DNA of 64,000 nt. Source: Shewanella ulleungensis (GTDB taxonomy: Bacteria; Pseudomonadota; Gammaproteobacteria; Enterobacterales; Shewanellaceae). Under the pieces are notes generated by a model. It ran no database searches. It saw nothing but the letters and a program-made list of their open reading frames with translations, and was not told the origin of the DNA. A program made the position numbers and the translations under genes. Shown here in pieces: positions 39,965 through 50,406 of this stretch (within the stretch, counting starts at the first letter, position 1; each line of letters begins with the position of its first letter). The stretch is taken from assembly GCF_014648315.1 (NCBI RefSeq), contig NZ_BMQW01000004.1, positions 62,001 through 126,000 on the forward strand, in the 5' to 3' direction.

Positions 39965-41602
39965 GTGACTAAACTCACTCAAAGTACGACGTGGAAAGCA
40001 TTACAGGCTCATACAAGCCAGTTGCCCCATATGCGTGAACTCTTTGCTCAAAACCCACAACGTTTCGAGCAAATGAGTGTTAAAGCATGTGGGCTATTTT
40101 TAGATTATTCTAAAAACCGTATCAACGATGGCACACTTGAGCTACTTTTTTCACTGGCGAATGAAGCAAACTTAAGCGAAAAAATTACTGCGATGTTCAA
40201 AGGCGACGTGATTAACAATACTGAGCAGCGCTCTGTATTGCACACAGCTCTTAGAAGTAAAGCAGATCAACAAATCATAACGGAAGGCGCGGATATCGTA
40301 CCTGAAGTGCAGCAAACTTTAAGTAAGATGGCTGGATTTGTTGAGTCAGTACAATCTGGTCAATGGAAAGGCTATACCGGCAAATCTATTACTGACATTG
40401 TGAGTATAGGCATTGGTGGCTCATTTCTTGGGCCTAAGATAGTCTCTCAAGCATTAAGACCATATTGGCAAGCAGGACTTAATTGCCACTTTGTTGCCAA
40501 CGTTGATGCATCATCAATTTGTGAGAAGCTTAAAGGCTTAAATGCCGAAACCACGTTATTTGTTATGTCATCGAAGTCATTCGGTACTCAAGAGACGCTA
40601 ACAAATACATTAAGCGCCAAAAATTGGTTTTTAGCTCAAGGTGCAACGCAACAAGATATTGCTCAACACTTTGTTGCGGTGACATCTAACGTAGCAAAAG
40701 CCACTGATTTCGGTATGGATGCAAACAACATTTTCCCAATGTGGGATTGGGTTGGTGGCCGTTACTCATTATGGTCTGCAATTGGTTTACCTATAGCGCT
40801 GCTTGTCGGCATGGATAACTTCAAAGCTTTGCTCGATGGCGCTCATCAAATGGATGAACATTTTGCATCGACTCCTTTAGAGCAAAATATGCCCGTTATC
40901 ATGGCGATGCTATCTGTGCTATATGGTAACTTCCATGGTGCCCAATCACATGTAATTTTAACCTACGACCATTATTTACGTGGTTTACCCGCCTACTTCC
41001 AACAGCTAGACATGGAAAGTAACGGTAAGTCTGTCACTCTTGATGGTACCGATGTAGATTACAGTACTGGCCCTGTTATTTGGGGCGGCGAAGGGACTAA
41101 TGGCCAACATGCCTATCACCAGTTGCTTCACCAAGGTACGGCATTAATTCCTGCTGACTTTATTATGCCACTGCAAAGCCATAATCCTTTGGGCGAACAT
41201 CATGATCAACTTGCATCAAATTGTTTTGGTCAAACCCAAGCATTAATGCAGGGACGCACATACGATGAAGCATTAGCTGAGTTAGGTAGCAGTAAGCTTA
41301 ATGATCAAGAAAAATCCCTTATCGCTAAGCATAAAGTTATGTCCGGCAATAAGCCAAGTAATACCTTATTGATGGACAAGTTAACCCCTACCACCTTAGG
41401 TGCGTTAATTGCGCTATATGAACACCGTACATTTGTACAAGGTGCAATATGGCAAATAAACTCATTTGATCAATGGGGTGTTGAACTAGGTAAACAGCTA
41501 GGCAATGATGTACTCGAGCGAATTGGTGCTAAGCAAGATGCAACGGAGCTAGACGCATCGAGTAATGCATTAGTGAATATTTATCGTCAAGGTAAACTAT
41601 AA
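39965..41602 (+). CDS. pgi: Glucose-6-phosphate isomerase
   Basis: Pgi interconverts glucose 6-phosphate and fructose 6-phosphate. The GTG start (reads [13 protein letters not shown]) is chosen because GGAG is nine bases upstream, giving 545 residues against 549 in E. coli; a TTG five codons earlier is possible but sits on that binding site. Motifs include [38 protein letters not shown] and the C-terminal [16 protein letters not shown]. It forms an operon with tal, linking glycolysis to the pentose phosphate pathway. Confidence 0.97.
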   Translation: MTKLTQSTTWKALQAHTSQLPHMRELFAQNPQRFEQMSVKACGLFLDYSKNRINDGTLELLFSLANEANLSEKITAMFKGDVINNTEQRSVLHTALRSKADQQIITEGADIVPEVQQTLSKMAGFVESVQSGQWKGYTGKSITDIVSIGIGGSFLGPKIVSQALRPYWQAGLNCHFVANVDASSICEKLKGLNAETTLFVMSSKSFGTQETLTNTLSAKNWFLAQGATQQDIAQHFVAVTSNVAKATDFGMDANNIFPMWDWVGGRYSLWSAIGLPIALLVGMDNFKALLDGAHQMDEHFASTPLEQNMPVIMAMLSVLYGNFHGAQSHVILTYDHYLRGLPAYFQQLDMESNGKSVTLDGTDVDYSTGPVIWGGEGTNGQHAYHQLLHQGTALIPADFIMPLQSHNPLGEHHDQLASNCFGQTQALMQGRTYDEALAELGSSKLNDQEKSLIAKHKVMSGNKPSNTLLMDKLTPTTLGALIALYEHRTFVQGAIWQINSFDQWGVELGKQLGNDVLERIGAKQDATELDASSNALVNIYRQGKL

Positions 41603-41640
41603 CACTCAAGTTTGCTAAGGCCTGTGCTGTGAATGAATTA

Positions 41641-41672
41641 TGCCGCTCACTTAAACCTGAGTGGCATTTTTA
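41641..41672 (+). terminator. Terminator after tal-pgi
   Basis: A 9-bp stem TGCCGCTCA/TGAGTGGCA (one G-T pair) with an 8-base loop is followed by TTTTTATT, 40 bases beyond pgi. Confidence 0.85.
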
Positions 41673-41955
41673 TTACCCTGAATAGGCCCCTACCTCTTTA
41701 TTGCAATATATTTGTACAAATCCACCAGCCTCATTACATCAATTCAACCTAATCAACCATATTCCTTGCTTTAAGCCACCAATCAACGAAGTACGATTCA
41801 AATATTGTTGAGTGAGCATGATAAAAGCAAAGAGTGAATCGCTTGAGGTTAAACCTTAATATTAACATTATTCAGATAACGCTTTTCGTCGCATCGAAAT
41901 AAACAGATAAACTCATCTTCAAGTGATTAGTTTAATTAACGAAAATCGAATATAG

Positions 41956-42236
41956 CTAGGGCTGTTGATCTTTACTGGTGGAATGTTATTCGAGATAAAA
42001 ACGAATTAAGCGCGGCGAGTGAAGTGTAGCCTAGCAATCTAAGCAAAATTCACTCAACAAAACGTAACTCGTTTTTAGCCGAATCTGTCGGACAGCGCTT
42101 GTTGGCCATTTTTACTGCGTTATCGGCTTATTATGTAGAATAACTACACTGCAAAGCCTCTGCCGCGCAGTTGTATATGTGAGTAATTGTCAACAATTCG
42201 CTGTAAAAATAACCTTAAAAGATCAACTGCCCCTAG
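41956..42236. mobile_element. MITE-like inverted-repeat element, second family
   Basis: The 281-base stretch begins CTAGGGCTGTTGATCTTT and ends with its near complement, AAAGATCAACTGCCCCTAG. The palindromic CTAG at each end may be a duplicated target. A second, inner inverted pair (ATAAAAACGA and TCGTTTTTAG) lies inside. There is no coding capacity. The ends differ from the ATACCA family elsewhere in the window. It sits in the 780-base gap between pgi and a small protein gene; the rest of that gap shows nothing recognisable. Confidence 0.7.
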
Positions 42237-42384
42237 TTAATACATGTGTTTTATTGTCGAATATAGTCGACATTCACTAAAACGTGATGTTTTAGTAACG
42301 TAAATGCAACACAAGTATTGCACCCTATAGTTGAAATATGATACTTATTTGTGCAGAGACATCATAATAACAAGGGAGGTTACC

Positions 42385-42570
42385 ATGGATCGATTAGACT
42401 ATGGTGGTGCGCTAGACGAAGTTGTTGAAAGACCAAGCCGCTCAAAAAGCTCGTCCAAGAAACGTAAATGGCGTGAAATTGAAGCCATTAAAGATAAACA
42501 ACGTTTACTCAAGGAATTGCAAGATATCGATGATTCATTCGATTTCGATGTTAGTACATTAGTCCTCTAA
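42385..42570 (+). CDS. Small basic/acidic protein, PA3496/DUF3545-like
   Basis: This 61-residue protein starts MDRLDYGG behind a strong GGGAGG ribosome binding site; the frame extends 18 codons upstream but without that support. The middle is very basic (SRSKSSSKKRKWREIE), followed by a charged helix (AIKDKQRLLKELQDID) and a short acidic end. This pattern matches the DUF3545 (PA3496-like) small proteins of gammaproteobacteria, which have no firmly known function. It is a single gene with its own terminator. Confidence 0.75.
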   Translation: MDRLDYGGALDEVVERPSRSKSSSKKRKWREIEAIKDKQRLLKELQDIDDSFDFDVSTLVL

Positions 42571-42610
42571 TACTAAAAATGCACAATCTTTGATTGTCGC
42601 TAACATCCAT

Positions 42611-42637
42611 AAAAAGAGCGCATCATGCGCTCTTTTT
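42611..42637. terminator. Terminator after the DUF3545-like gene
   Basis: A perfect 12-bp stem AAAAAGAGCGCA/TGCGCTCTTTTT with a 3-base loop lies between convergent genes and can serve both. Confidence 0.92.
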
Positions 42638-42676
42638 GTTATTGCTACTGTTAATGTTGCATCCATTACATAAAGA

Positions 42677-43222
42677 TTATAAAGGCTTATCAACCCTGTC
42701 TATGTAAGCTCGTAGGTCCTCAAACATTGATTTATCATTATCATTAAAAAGCGGATCATCAACCAATCGCTGCTGACATAATATTGCAACCCTATCCCAA
42801 TCGTTATCGTCTAAGGTACTGACAAAAAGCGGAAAAACTTCTCGTTCTTCATACTCCATATGCAATTGCTGCAATTGAATATAATCCTTTAAGTCTTTTA
42901 TCAATTTTTCACGAGAAATAACCACATCAGACAAAATCATATTTAAGCTGTAAATAAGTGAGCCAGATGCTTCAGCTAACCGATGATGCTCGTTATATAA
43001 TTGTCCACAATTTGCTAAGCCGGCTTTATTGCTATAGTAGTCAAAAATAATATCTTCTAGGGGATGATGACTATGCTCTGCATAACCTTGCATATACTCA
43101 ACAATATCCCTGACAAGATTAAAATTAACCCCATTACCATCAGCTAATCGAGTCAATTTATTTGAAAGGATATTCAACAAAATGGCAATATGCTTATGAT
43201 CGCGCATCAAACGTTGTAACAT
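42677..43222 (-). CDS. Hemerythrin-like HHE domain protein
   Basis: The 181-residue, all-helical protein carries the HHE cation-binding pattern: HKH near residues 9-11, AEHSHHPLEDIIFD around 50, YNEHHRLAEAS around 80, and LHMEYEEREVFPL around 120. These are likely iron ligands. Similar proteins act in oxygen, nitric oxide or oxidative-stress responses, but which applies here is unknown. No N-terminal signal, so cytoplasmic. Single gene, on the reverse strand, with divergent neighbours absent. Confidence 0.87.
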   Translation of the reverse strand: MLQRLMRDHKHIAILLNILSNKLTRLADGNGVNFNLVRDIVEYMQGYAEHSHHPLEDIIFDYYSNKAGLANCGQLYNEHHRLAEASGSLIYSLNMILSDVVISREKLIKDLKDYIQLQQLHMEYEEREVFPLFVSTLDDNDWDRVAILCQQRLVDDPLFNDNDKSMFEDLRAYIDRVDKPL

Positions 43223-43347
43223 AACCTTCTCCAGTCATTTATATAATCAATACTAATGTATAAATAATAGCCAATATTCTTGTTTTTTCTAATCTACACT
43301 AGGATATACAAAATGAGGTATGACCAAGATCATAATATTGGAATATA

Positions 43348-43389
43348 AAAAACACCTAATACCTGTTATGCAGGTGGTTAGGTGTTTTT
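43348..43389 (-). terminator. Terminator after thrC
   Basis: A nested hairpin, outer stem AAAAACACCTAA/TTAGGTGTTTTT and inner stem ACCTG/CAGGT, lies about 60 bases past the thrC stop, with a T-run on the reverse strand. Confidence 0.85.
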
Positions 43390-43447
43390 CTGTATGAATG
43401 GTACTGAAAACTATTGACTCTCGATCAATTAAGTTAGTATTAGAAGA

Positions 43448-44731
43448 TTAAGTTAACACATTAAACATGTGTGCTTTTAGTACATCAAAATCTGCTGCAA
43501 ACTCAGCTGATAGAATAGGTTTTTGTGCAACGGCAGCTAACTCAGGTGGTAAAGGTAGATTAATAGACAACTGTTTATCAACTACATCTTTAAACTTAGC
43601 GGGATGAGCTGTACCAAGAAATATTCCACTTTCGTTACCTGTTAAGCCCAAAGTTAGTGCATGTGCTGCAATAGCCGCATGCGGTTCAGATAAATAACCC
43701 ACTTGGTAGAGTTGTGCTAACGCTGCCGCGGTATCAGATTCAGATAATGCAATACCTGTTACTAACGATAGCGGCCACCCCATTTGCTCACATATCGCTT
43801 CGACACGCGGCCAATTGCTTGGTTCTGACACATCCATAGCATTTGACATGGTTGCTACCGTTTTATAAGGCTGCCATGTTCCTTCTTGTAAATATCGAGG
43901 CACTGTATCATTACTGTTTGTCGCAGCAATAAAGCGTTTGATTGGTAATCCCATAGCTTTAGCAAATAAGCCCGCAGTTAAATTACCAAAATTACCGCTG
44001 GGTACAGACATAACAATCTCATCATTACCTGCATTTTTCGCTTGTGCGACAGCTTCAAAGTAATAACAAATCTGGGCTAATAAACGGCTAATATTAATTG
44101 AATTAGCTGAATTTAATGCCAAACCATCACGTACATCACTGTCGTCAAATGCTTGCTTAACTAAGTGCTGACAAGCATCAAAATCTGATGTTACAGCGAC
44201 CGTATGAATGTTTTGACCTAACGTAGTAAACATTTTCTCTTGAAGTTCACTGATCTTGCCTTTTGGGTAAAGCACCATCACATTGACGTTATCTAAACCA
44301 TAAAATGCGTCAGCAACGGCGGCTCCAGTGTCACCAGACGTCGCGGTGAGAATGGTCAGCTTTTTATTACCAGCAAGTAAATTGACACACTGGGCCATAA
44401 ATCGGGCGCCAAAATCTTTAAACGCTAATGTTGGACCATGAAATAACTCTAAACAAGCACGTTTCTCGTCAACTTTGGCAAGCGGCACTTCAAAAGTAAA
44501 CGCATTATCAACCAGTTTATCAACACTACTCTGACCCAACTCGTCTGCCAACCAAGCGCCCAATACTTTTTTGCTTCTTTGCGCAAAAGGCAAAGCCAAC
44601 AATGCGTCAATATCAGCTAAAACAGGGATCGATTTTGGAAAAAACAACCCTCTGTCTTTGCCTAATCCCAGCTGTACTGCTTGACTGAAATTTACTACCT
44701 GTGATGGGTGTTTTAAATTATATAATTCCAT
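43448..44731 (-). CDS. thrC: Threonine synthase
   Basis: ThrC converts O-phosphohomoserine to threonine with pyridoxal phosphate. The 427-residue protein has the cofactor lysine at Lys105 (LAFKDFGARF), the segment LTATSGDTGAAVADAF and the phosphate-binding VPSGNFGNLTAG. It matches the long ThrC form of E. coli (428 residues). It is the last gene of thrLABC, 44 bases after thrB. Confidence 0.97.
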   Translation of the reverse strand: MELYNLKHPSQVVNFSQAVQLGLGKDRGLFFPKSIPVLADIDALLALPFAQRSKKVLGAWLADELGQSSVDKLVDNAFTFEVPLAKVDEKRACLELFHGPTLAFKDFGARFMAQCVNLLAGNKKLTILTATSGDTGAAVADAFYGLDNVNVMVLYPKGKISELQEKMFTTLGQNIHTVAVTSDFDACQHLVKQAFDDSDVRDGLALNSANSINISRLLAQICYYFEAVAQAKNAGNDEIVMSVPSGNFGNLTAGLFAKAMGLPIKRFIAATNSNDTVPRYLQEGTWQPYKTVATMSNAMDVSEPSNWPRVEAICEQMGWPLSLVTGIALSESDTAAALAQLYQVGYLSEPHAAIAAHALTLGLTGNESGIFLGTAHPAKFKDVVDKQLSINLPLPPELAAVAQKPILSAEFAADFDVLKAHMFNVLT

Positions 44732-44775
44732 TACGACTGCCTTTTCAATTTCAAATAAATAATGTCTAGATGCTG

Positions 44776-45735
44776 TTACACGCAGCGGGTACCTAACTGA
44801 TCTAATTTACACACATGGGCAAATCCGCCAGACTGAGAAATATAGTGCTGCATCAGCCAGTCTTTCGCTTTTTCTGCGGTAGCTAAATCGTCAGTAACAC
44901 TAAACAATGTTGGGCCGCTTCCGGAAATACCTGTCGTTAACATACCTAAGTTTGCCAATGCATCTCGTGCATCGGTATAGCCCGGTATGGCCGCTGCACG
45001 ATAAGGTTCAGCTAAAACATCTTTGAGCATCTCAATTGCCAGTGGCGCATCTTGTTGGTAACTCGCGTGTACAAAAGCACTCAAGTAGCGGCCAAAATCA
45101 ATGGCTACTGATTTATCATATTGTGCTGGCAGTAATTCACGCATTTTTGCAGTAGATAAAGAAATACCAGGATATGCAATCACCCAATACCAATTATCAA
45201 AGCTAGGTATAGCTGCACATGCTTTAGTACTTGAGTTGAGCATTAATTGCATGCCGCCCAAATAACAGGGTGCAACGTTATCGTAGTGAACACTGCCAGA
45301 AATTTTACCTTCAAACTCCCCCATTAAGCCTAGTAATGCCTGCTCATCAAATGGGTTACCAAAATGTTCGTTTAACGCATAGAGTGCGGCCACAACCGAG
45401 CTGGCACTAGAACCCAAGCCACTACCAACGGGAAGATTTTTTTCTAAACAAATTGCCACACCATCTTGGCGCTGCAGTTTATTTAAGAAGAATGCTGCAC
45501 ACTGATATACAATATTATCTTTACCTTCTGGCGGTAATTTATGTGCCCATTCACCAGTTTGGCTAAAGTTAACACCTGCGTCAGCGGCACTTATAATCAC
45601 TCTATCACCTAGTAGTGAGCCATCTATAGGGGCTAGTGCTGCACCTAATAAATCAAATCCGACGCCCACATTACCCATTGATGCTGGAGCATACACAGTA
45701 AGGGTTTCTTGGCTTACATTTACCGCTTGATTCAT
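44776..45735 (-). CDS. thrB: Homoserine kinase
   Basis: ThrB phosphorylates homoserine. The 319-residue protein is a GHMP kinase with the ATP-binding loop [18 protein letters not shown] near residue 100 and the C-terminal [10 protein letters not shown]. Its start codon overlaps the thrA stop by 4 bases (ATGA), so translation is coupled. Second enzyme of the thr operon. Confidence 0.97.
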   Translation of the reverse strand: MNQAVNVSQETLTVYAPASMGNVGVGFDLLGAALAPIDGSLLGDRVIISAADAGVNFSQTGEWAHKLPPEGKDNIVYQCAAFFLNKLQRQDGVAICLEKNLPVGSGLGSSASSVVAALYALNEHFGNPFDEQALLGLMGEFEGKISGSVHYDNVAPCYLGGMQLMLNSSTKACAAIPSFDNWYWVIAYPGISLSTAKMRELLPAQYDKSVAIDFGRYLSAFVHASYQQDAPLAIEMLKDVLAEPYRAAAIPGYTDARDALANLGMLTTGISGSGPTLFSVTDDLATAEKAKDWLMQHYISQSGGFAHVCKLDQLGTRCV

Positions 45736-48200
45736 AGCCCAACCTCACGAGTCCAATTTAAGGTTCTTAACACATCAGCAAATGCACCTGCGGCAGTGAC
45801 AGCAGTGCCTGCACCATAACCTCTGAGAACAAACGGGATAGGTTGATAATAACGGCTATAGAATGCCAGCGCATTTTCGCCACCTTTGACACTGTATAAA
45901 GGATCTGTTGCATCGACCTCAACAATTCTCACATAGCATTGTCCTTCATCAATTTGGCCAACGTAACGCAATACTTTACCCTGTGCTTTAGCCGCATTCA
46001 CGCGTGCAGATATTTCAGCATCTAGTGAAGGTAATTTAGCCATAAATTGGTTTACATCACCTGAATCGTCAAATGATGCAGGTAAAACAGATTCGATAGT
46101 AATATCACTTAACTCAAGTGGTAAACCGACCTCACGAGCAAGGATCAGCACTTTACGCGCTACATCCATACCACTTAAATCATCACGAGGATCGGGCTCA
46201 GTAAAGCACTTCTCACGCGCAATAGTTGTCGCTTCAGATAAGCTCATACCTTCATCGAGCATTCCAAAAATATACGATAACGACCCCGAAAGAATGCCGT
46301 TAAACTTATGCAACTTATCACCTGCGTATAGTAACTTTTTCAAATTATCAATCACTGGCAAGCCTGCACCTACAGTCGTTTCGTATAAAAATTGACGGCG
46401 TTGGGTTAACGCAGTTTGGCGCAGTGCTTGATAATAAGCATAATCGCGAGTATTAGATTTTTTGTTAGGTGTTACCACATGAAAACCGGCATTCATCACT
46501 TCAATGTAACGGTCTGATACCAATTCACTTGATGTACAATCAACAAGTACTGGGTTTAATAGCTGCTGTTCTTGGCCCCACTCCAGTAATTTGACTAAAT
46601 CATAGTCTTGGCCTTTTTCAGTAAGCAAAGATTGCCAATCGTTAAGCTCGATACCTTCACTATTGAGTAACATTTGGCGCGAGTTGGCAATGCCACACAC
46701 TCGAATACTGATATGTTGCTCTTTCAACATGGCCGCTTGCTGTTTTATTTGATCTAATAATCCAGCGCCAACATTGCCACTCCCAACTAAAAACACATCT
46801 ACATATTGTTGAACATCAAAAAAGGCTTGATGACACGCACCGATAGCATGCTTGGTCTTTTTTTGCTGAATAACAGTTGAGATAGAACGCTCAGATGACC
46901 CTTGGGCAATTGCAACAATATTAACGCTAGCTTTAGCTAAAGCGCTGAAAAATTTTGCCGCGACACCTTTATGCGTCTTCATACCATCACCGATAAGTGA
47001 CACTATCGACAAGTCTTGACGTTGCTCAATAGGTTCGAGCAACTCATTTTTAATTTCCAGCTCGAACTCTTGCTCTAAAGCCCATTTAGCTTTGTTTGCA
47101 TCATGAGTCGCCACACAAAAGCTGATACTATATTCCGACGAGCTTTGGGTAATCAATGACACTGAAATACCACTTCGAGAGATAGCAGCTAATGTACGGC
47201 TCGCCATACCTACCATGCCTTTCATACCGGGGCCTGATACGTTAAACATGGTTTGATTGTCTAGATTTGAAATCGCTTTAACTTGTAAACCGGTTTGATC
47301 AGCCTCGTTTGACACTAAAGTTCCCGGAGCTGAAGGATTAAAGCTATTTTTGATGTAACAAGGAATGTGATACTGAGCAATCGGTGCAATCGTTTTTGGG
47401 TGTAATACTTTAGCGCCAAAATAAGATAACTCCATCGCCTCTTGATAACTTAACTGCGACAGCAGCTTTGCATCTGCGACAACCCGAGGGTCGGTGTTAT
47501 ACACACCATCAACGTCAGTCCAAATTTCACAGCTTGACGCATCTAAACAAGCAGCTAGAACTGCGGCAGAATAGTCTGAACCATTACGTCCTAACGTCAC
47601 AACATTGCCGTGCGCATCAGCAGCAGTAAACCCAGGCATAACCCATACACGATATTGATCTAATGGGAGGACAGCGAAACGGGGCTTACTCACGCCAATA
47701 TCAACAACCGATTCCAGTGGTTGACCTTGTCCCAAAAATAAAGCTACCGGATCTAATTGCGCTGAAGTCAGTCCCTTCGCTAACATGACTTGTTCCATTA
47801 ACGCTGCAGACAAGCGTTCACCGGTTACAACAATTTGAGCTCGAACACTGTCAGGGCATTCAGCAAGTAACTTAACCCCATGCAATTTGTCTTGCCAAAC
47901 GAGCATTTGCGCCGCTAACTTAGCAACTAACAACTCATATTGCTGCTTATTCAGTAATGACACTGATGCTTCGCTAAATAAACTGTTAAAAACCTGATTA
48001 ATATGATCTAAAACAGGTTGGTAATCTTGTTGGCTCACAGCAAGATCAACCATTTCGAGTAAAGCATTTGTCACAGTGGCAGGAGCTGAAAGTACCGTAG
48101 CGACAGACTCAACAGATGAAGAATCTGCAATAATGTCTGCTGCCATTGAAAAACGTGACCAATTCGCCAGCGACGTTCCGCCAAATTTCATTACTTTCAT
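45732..48200 (-). CDS. thrA: Bifunctional aspartokinase I/homoserine dehydrogenase I
   Basis: ThrA carries out the first and third steps of the path from aspartate to homoserine. The 822-residue protein has the aspartokinase domain ([13 protein letters not shown] at the N-terminus, [15 protein letters not shown] and [11 protein letters not shown]). Two ACT regulatory segments cover about 310-450. The homoserine dehydrogenase domain has the NAD(P) motif [14 protein letters not shown] near residue 468 and [12 protein letters not shown]. It is close in length to E. coli ThrA (820). Threonine feedback inhibition is expected from the family. It is preceded by an attenuator. Confidence 0.97.
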   Translation of the reverse strand: MKVMKFGGTSLANWSRFSMAADIIADSSSVESVATVLSAPATVTNALLEMVDLAVSQQDYQPVLDHINQVFNSLFSEASVSLLNKQQYELLVAKLAAQMLVWQDKLHGVKLLAECPDSVRAQIVVTGERLSAALMEQVMLAKGLTSAQLDPVALFLGQGQPLESVVDIGVSKPRFAVLPLDQYRVWVMPGFTAADAHGNVVTLGRNGSDYSAAVLAACLDASSCEIWTDVDGVYNTDPRVVADAKLLSQLSYQEAMELSYFGAKVLHPKTIAPIAQYHIPCYIKNSFNPSAPGTLVSNEADQTGLQVKAISNLDNQTMFNVSGPGMKGMVGMASRTLAAISRSGISVSLITQSSSEYSISFCVATHDANKAKWALEQEFELEIKNELLEPIEQRQDLSIVSLIGDGMKTHKGVAAKFFSALAKASVNIVAIAQGSSERSISTVIQQKKTKHAIGACHQAFFDVQQYVDVFLVGSGNVGAGLLDQIKQQAAMLKEQHISIRVCGIANSRQMLLNSEGIELNDWQSLLTEKGQDYDLVKLLEWGQEQQLLNPVLVDCTSSELVSDRYIEVMNAGFHVVTPNKKSNTRDYAYYQALRQTALTQRRQFLYETTVGAGLPVIDNLKKLLYAGDKLHKFNGILSGSLSYIFGMLDEGMSLSEATTIAREKCFTEPDPRDDLSGMDVARKVLILAREVGLPLELSDITIESVLPASFDDSGDVNQFMAKLPSLDAEISARVNAAKAQGKVLRYVGQIDEGQCYVRIVEVDATDPLYSVKGGENALAFYSRYYQPIPFVLRGYGAGTAVTAAGAFADVLRTLNWTREVGL

Positions 48201-48256
48201 TTACTTCTCCCTGTCACCAAACAATGATGACATTAATTTAATATACTGAATTAAAA

Positions 48257-48293
48257 ACAAAAAAGCCCGCTTCTATTGTGGGAAGCGGGCTTG
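48257..48293 (-). terminator. thr operon attenuator terminator
   Basis: On the reverse strand an 11-bp stem AAGCCCGCTTC/GAAGCGGGCTT is followed by TTTTG, between the leader ORF and thrA. The end of the leader ORF (GTGGGGGCGGGCT) can pair with its 5' arm, AGCCCGCTTCCCAC, with two bulged bases. That gives the alternative antiterminator structure expected for attenuation. Confidence 0.9.
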
Positions 48294-48317
48294 TTGTACA
48301 AATCTTTTAGGGTGTAA

Positions 48318-48389
48318 TCAGCCCGCCCCCACTATGGTAATAGTGGTGGTTGTAATGGTAGTAATTACAACGAGCATAAGGGTATACAT
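48318..48389 (-). CDS. thrL: thr operon leader peptide
   Basis: This short frame encodes 23 residues: it starts ATG TAT ACC CTT ATG and runs into the stretch ITTITTTTITI before VGAG and TGA. Eight threonines and four isoleucines are the regulatory codons sensed by the ribosome, as in E. coli ThrL. AAGAGA lies seven bases before the first ATG; a second in-frame ATG four codons later is also possible. The stop codon lies 25 bases before the attenuator hairpin. Confidence 0.9.
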   Translation of the reverse strand: MYTLMLVVITTITTTTITIVGAG

Positions 48390-48911
48390 CTGATAATCTC
48401 TTGTTTCATTTAGCAACGCACAATAGCAAGCTGCCGAATTAGCTGATACACATTGGGTTACAGAATTGCTTTTTTTGCCCTATCTTGTCAACCCCTGCTT
48501 ACAGTTTATTTCTAAGTTATTTTAGAAAATGAGTTGATTTAAATTATTTTCGATTTTCACAATTTCAAACTAGAGGGATTTCAATAGTTAAAGGTTCATT
48601 AAAACTTTGTTTACGTTCACGTCAACTGATGCATTTAGATAAATAATCTATTATTTTTCATAAGCATAGCGCAATACCTTGAGAGGTTGATAACGAACAA
48701 AAAACCTGACTTCACCAATAACAACTTAATGAACCCGAGCGTTGGACCTTGAGTTGAACAAGCTGATTTATTTTCATCTTAAAGGAGTTAATTTTAACAA
48801 GTCGCTTACAAAATACAAAAAGCTGTGATTGGATAAGCAAAAACTGATGTTTGTCATCGCAGTAGGCTTATAAAGTACGGTATGATGCGCACATCAAGAA
48901 TTGGAGGCGAT
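48390..48911. other. thr and slyD divergent promoter region
   Basis: The interval holds the divergent promoters of thrLABC and slyD. On the reverse strand a perfect TTGACA is seen at 48486-48491, about 100 bases before thrL, but its -10 box is weak. Nothing else is recognised in the interval. Confidence 0.35.
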
Positions 48912-49478
48912 ATGAAAATTACAAAACATGCAGCGGTCACGATTCATTACCGCTTATCTGATGAGCAAGGTGAATTAATCGAAAGTTCTTTTGAAGGTGA
49001 GCCGATGGTTTACCTTCACGGGACAGAAAATTTAATCCCTGGACTCGAATCTGTATTAGAAGGTAAAACTGCAGGCGAAAAAGTAGAAGCGGATATTCCT
49101 GCTGCACAAGGTTACGGTGAATATCACCCTGGGTTAAAGCAAGAAGTACCTATTAGTGCATTTGGTGACGTTGAAGACATTATCCCTGGTATGCGTTTTA
49201 TTGCAGAAACCGAATTAGGCCAACGCCCAGTACAAGTTACTGAAGTCAAAGACGAAGTCATTGTTGTTGATGGTAATCACCCTCTAGCAGGGCAACAATT
49301 ACATTTTAGCGTAGAAGTGATTGCTGTACGTGAAGCGACTGAAGAAGAGCTCGCTCATGGGCATATTCATGCCGAAGGCGGTTGTGGCAGCCACGGACAT
49401 GATCACGACCATGAACACGGTTCTTGTGGTTCAGAAAAACCAGGTTGTGATGGTAATGGCGGCTGCGGCTGTCACTAA
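48912..49478 (+). CDS. slyD: SlyD, FKBP-type prolyl isomerase and metallochaperone
   Basis: The start giving MKITKHAAVTIHY is chosen for the GGAGG just upstream; the frame opens ten codons earlier. The 188-residue protein has the FKBP domain with an inserted flap (about residues 1-145: LIESSFEGEP, GYGEYHPGL, VDGNHPLAGQ). A tail rich in His and Cys follows (CGSHGHDHDHEHGSCG, CDGNGGCGCH), which binds nickel and other metals in E. coli. It helps hydrogenase nickel insertion there. A paralogue, fkpB, lies at 22.6-23.0 kb. Confidence 0.94.
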   Translation: MKITKHAAVTIHYRLSDEQGELIESSFEGEPMVYLHGTENLIPGLESVLEGKTAGEKVEADIPAAQGYGEYHPGLKQEVPISAFGDVEDIIPGMRFIAETELGQRPVQVTEVKDEVIVVDGNHPLAGQQLHFSVEVIAVREATEEELAHGHIHAEGGCGSHGHDHDHEHGSCGSEKPGCDGNGGCGCH

Positions 49479-49529
49479 TAATACTGAGAGATATCCCCTC
49501 AGCGTCATTAGAAAGTTTGAAAAAACATC

Positions 49530-49566
49530 AAGGCATTGTCTAAGCTCTAGGCAGTGCCTTTTTATT
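49530..49566 (+). terminator. Terminator after slyD
   Basis: A 13-bp stem with two G-T pairs (AAGGCATTGTCTA/TAGGCAGTGCCTT) and a 5-base loop is followed by TTTATT. Confidence 0.8.
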
Positions 49567-49699
49567 TACGTTATACTAAAATTGTAAATAACAACAATTA
49601 GTCAGACTTATCTTTACTGCTGTAATGGACAACGTCGTAGTAAAGATCCTTGCTAATTGTCTATCCATATAAGAATTAATACATAGCGACGGAGTGCTT

Positions 49700-50077
49700 A
49701 TGTTAATTAAACCCGTATACGAATTACTACCTTACAGTTACATGGTGGTTGGCACGGTGAGCCTATTTTTACTCGAACCAAGCTACGCTTTAGTCGCTTC
49801 CATAGTCGTGTATTTATATGGTGCCCACGTCTATAACTTACGTTCAAAAAATCGTCGTACAGACCCCAAGAGAAAACGTAAACCAGGTGCTATACCTGAG
49901 ACTTTATATGGCTTGATGCCCTTTATTTACGTGTTTTCGGCGCTCAGCCTTTACCGTTTCTATCCAAGGGACTCAAGCACATTATTTGCTTTATGCTTAG
50001 TCACCTACGGCGTTTATTTAATAATGAGGCGTTCAAGCTACCGTCACCATAAGTACCCCAAAGGCATACGTCAGTAA
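49700..50077 (+). CDS. Hypothetical membrane protein
   Basis: The ATG at 49700 has CGGAG five bases upstream, giving 125 residues. The protein has hydrophobic segments at roughly residues 10-45 (possibly two helices) and 70-110 (two short helices). A basic loop between them (NRRTDPKRKRKP) would lie in the cytoplasm, and the C-terminus is basic and His-rich. I do not recognise the family. It is convergent with trpR, 28 bases apart, so it may be a single-gene transcript. Confidence 0.7.
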   Translation: MLIKPVYELLPYSYMVVGTVSLFLLEPSYALVASIVVYLYGAHVYNLRSKNRRTDPKRKRKPGAIPETLYGLMPFIYVFSALSLYRFYPRDSSTLFALCLVTYGVYLIMRRSSYRHHKYPKGIRQ

Positions 50078-50105
50078 GAGCCTAAAATGCCAGGGAGCCA
50101 ATTTT

Positions 50106-50384
50106 TTAATCCAGAATTAACTTTCTAACTTTGGCCCGCTGGCTTGGTGGCATATTCTTTAAATAATTTGAGCAACGTGTGATGGTCGCTATACTCACTT
50201 GATGTTCAGTAGCAATTTGTCGTTGGCTCATTTCTCCAGCAAGTAGTGTTTGGAACACTTGCAAACGACCAGATACAGCACTTCGCTCTTCCTCTGTAAG
50301 TAATAATTGAAACAAAACTGACAGGTCTTCATCATTTGCATGAGTTAATATTTTATCTACAACTAAATTCCAGTTGGCACGCAT
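50106..50384 (-). CDS. trpR: Trp operon repressor
   Basis: The 92-residue protein matches TrpR: LLTEEERSAVSGRLQVFQTLL and the helix-turn-helix MSQRQIATEHQVSIATITRCSNYL. With tryptophan bound it represses trp operon and other aromatic genes. It is a single gene. No convincing trp operator for self-control is visible in its upstream region, which is taken up by an inverted-repeat element. Confidence 0.95.
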   Translation of the reverse strand: MRANWNLVVDKILTHANDEDLSVLFQLLLTEEERSAVSGRLQVFQTLLAGEMSQRQIATEHQVSIATITRCSNYLKNMPPSQRAKVRKLILD

Positions 50385-50406
50385 AATTTTTATTCTCTTT
50401 GTATTT

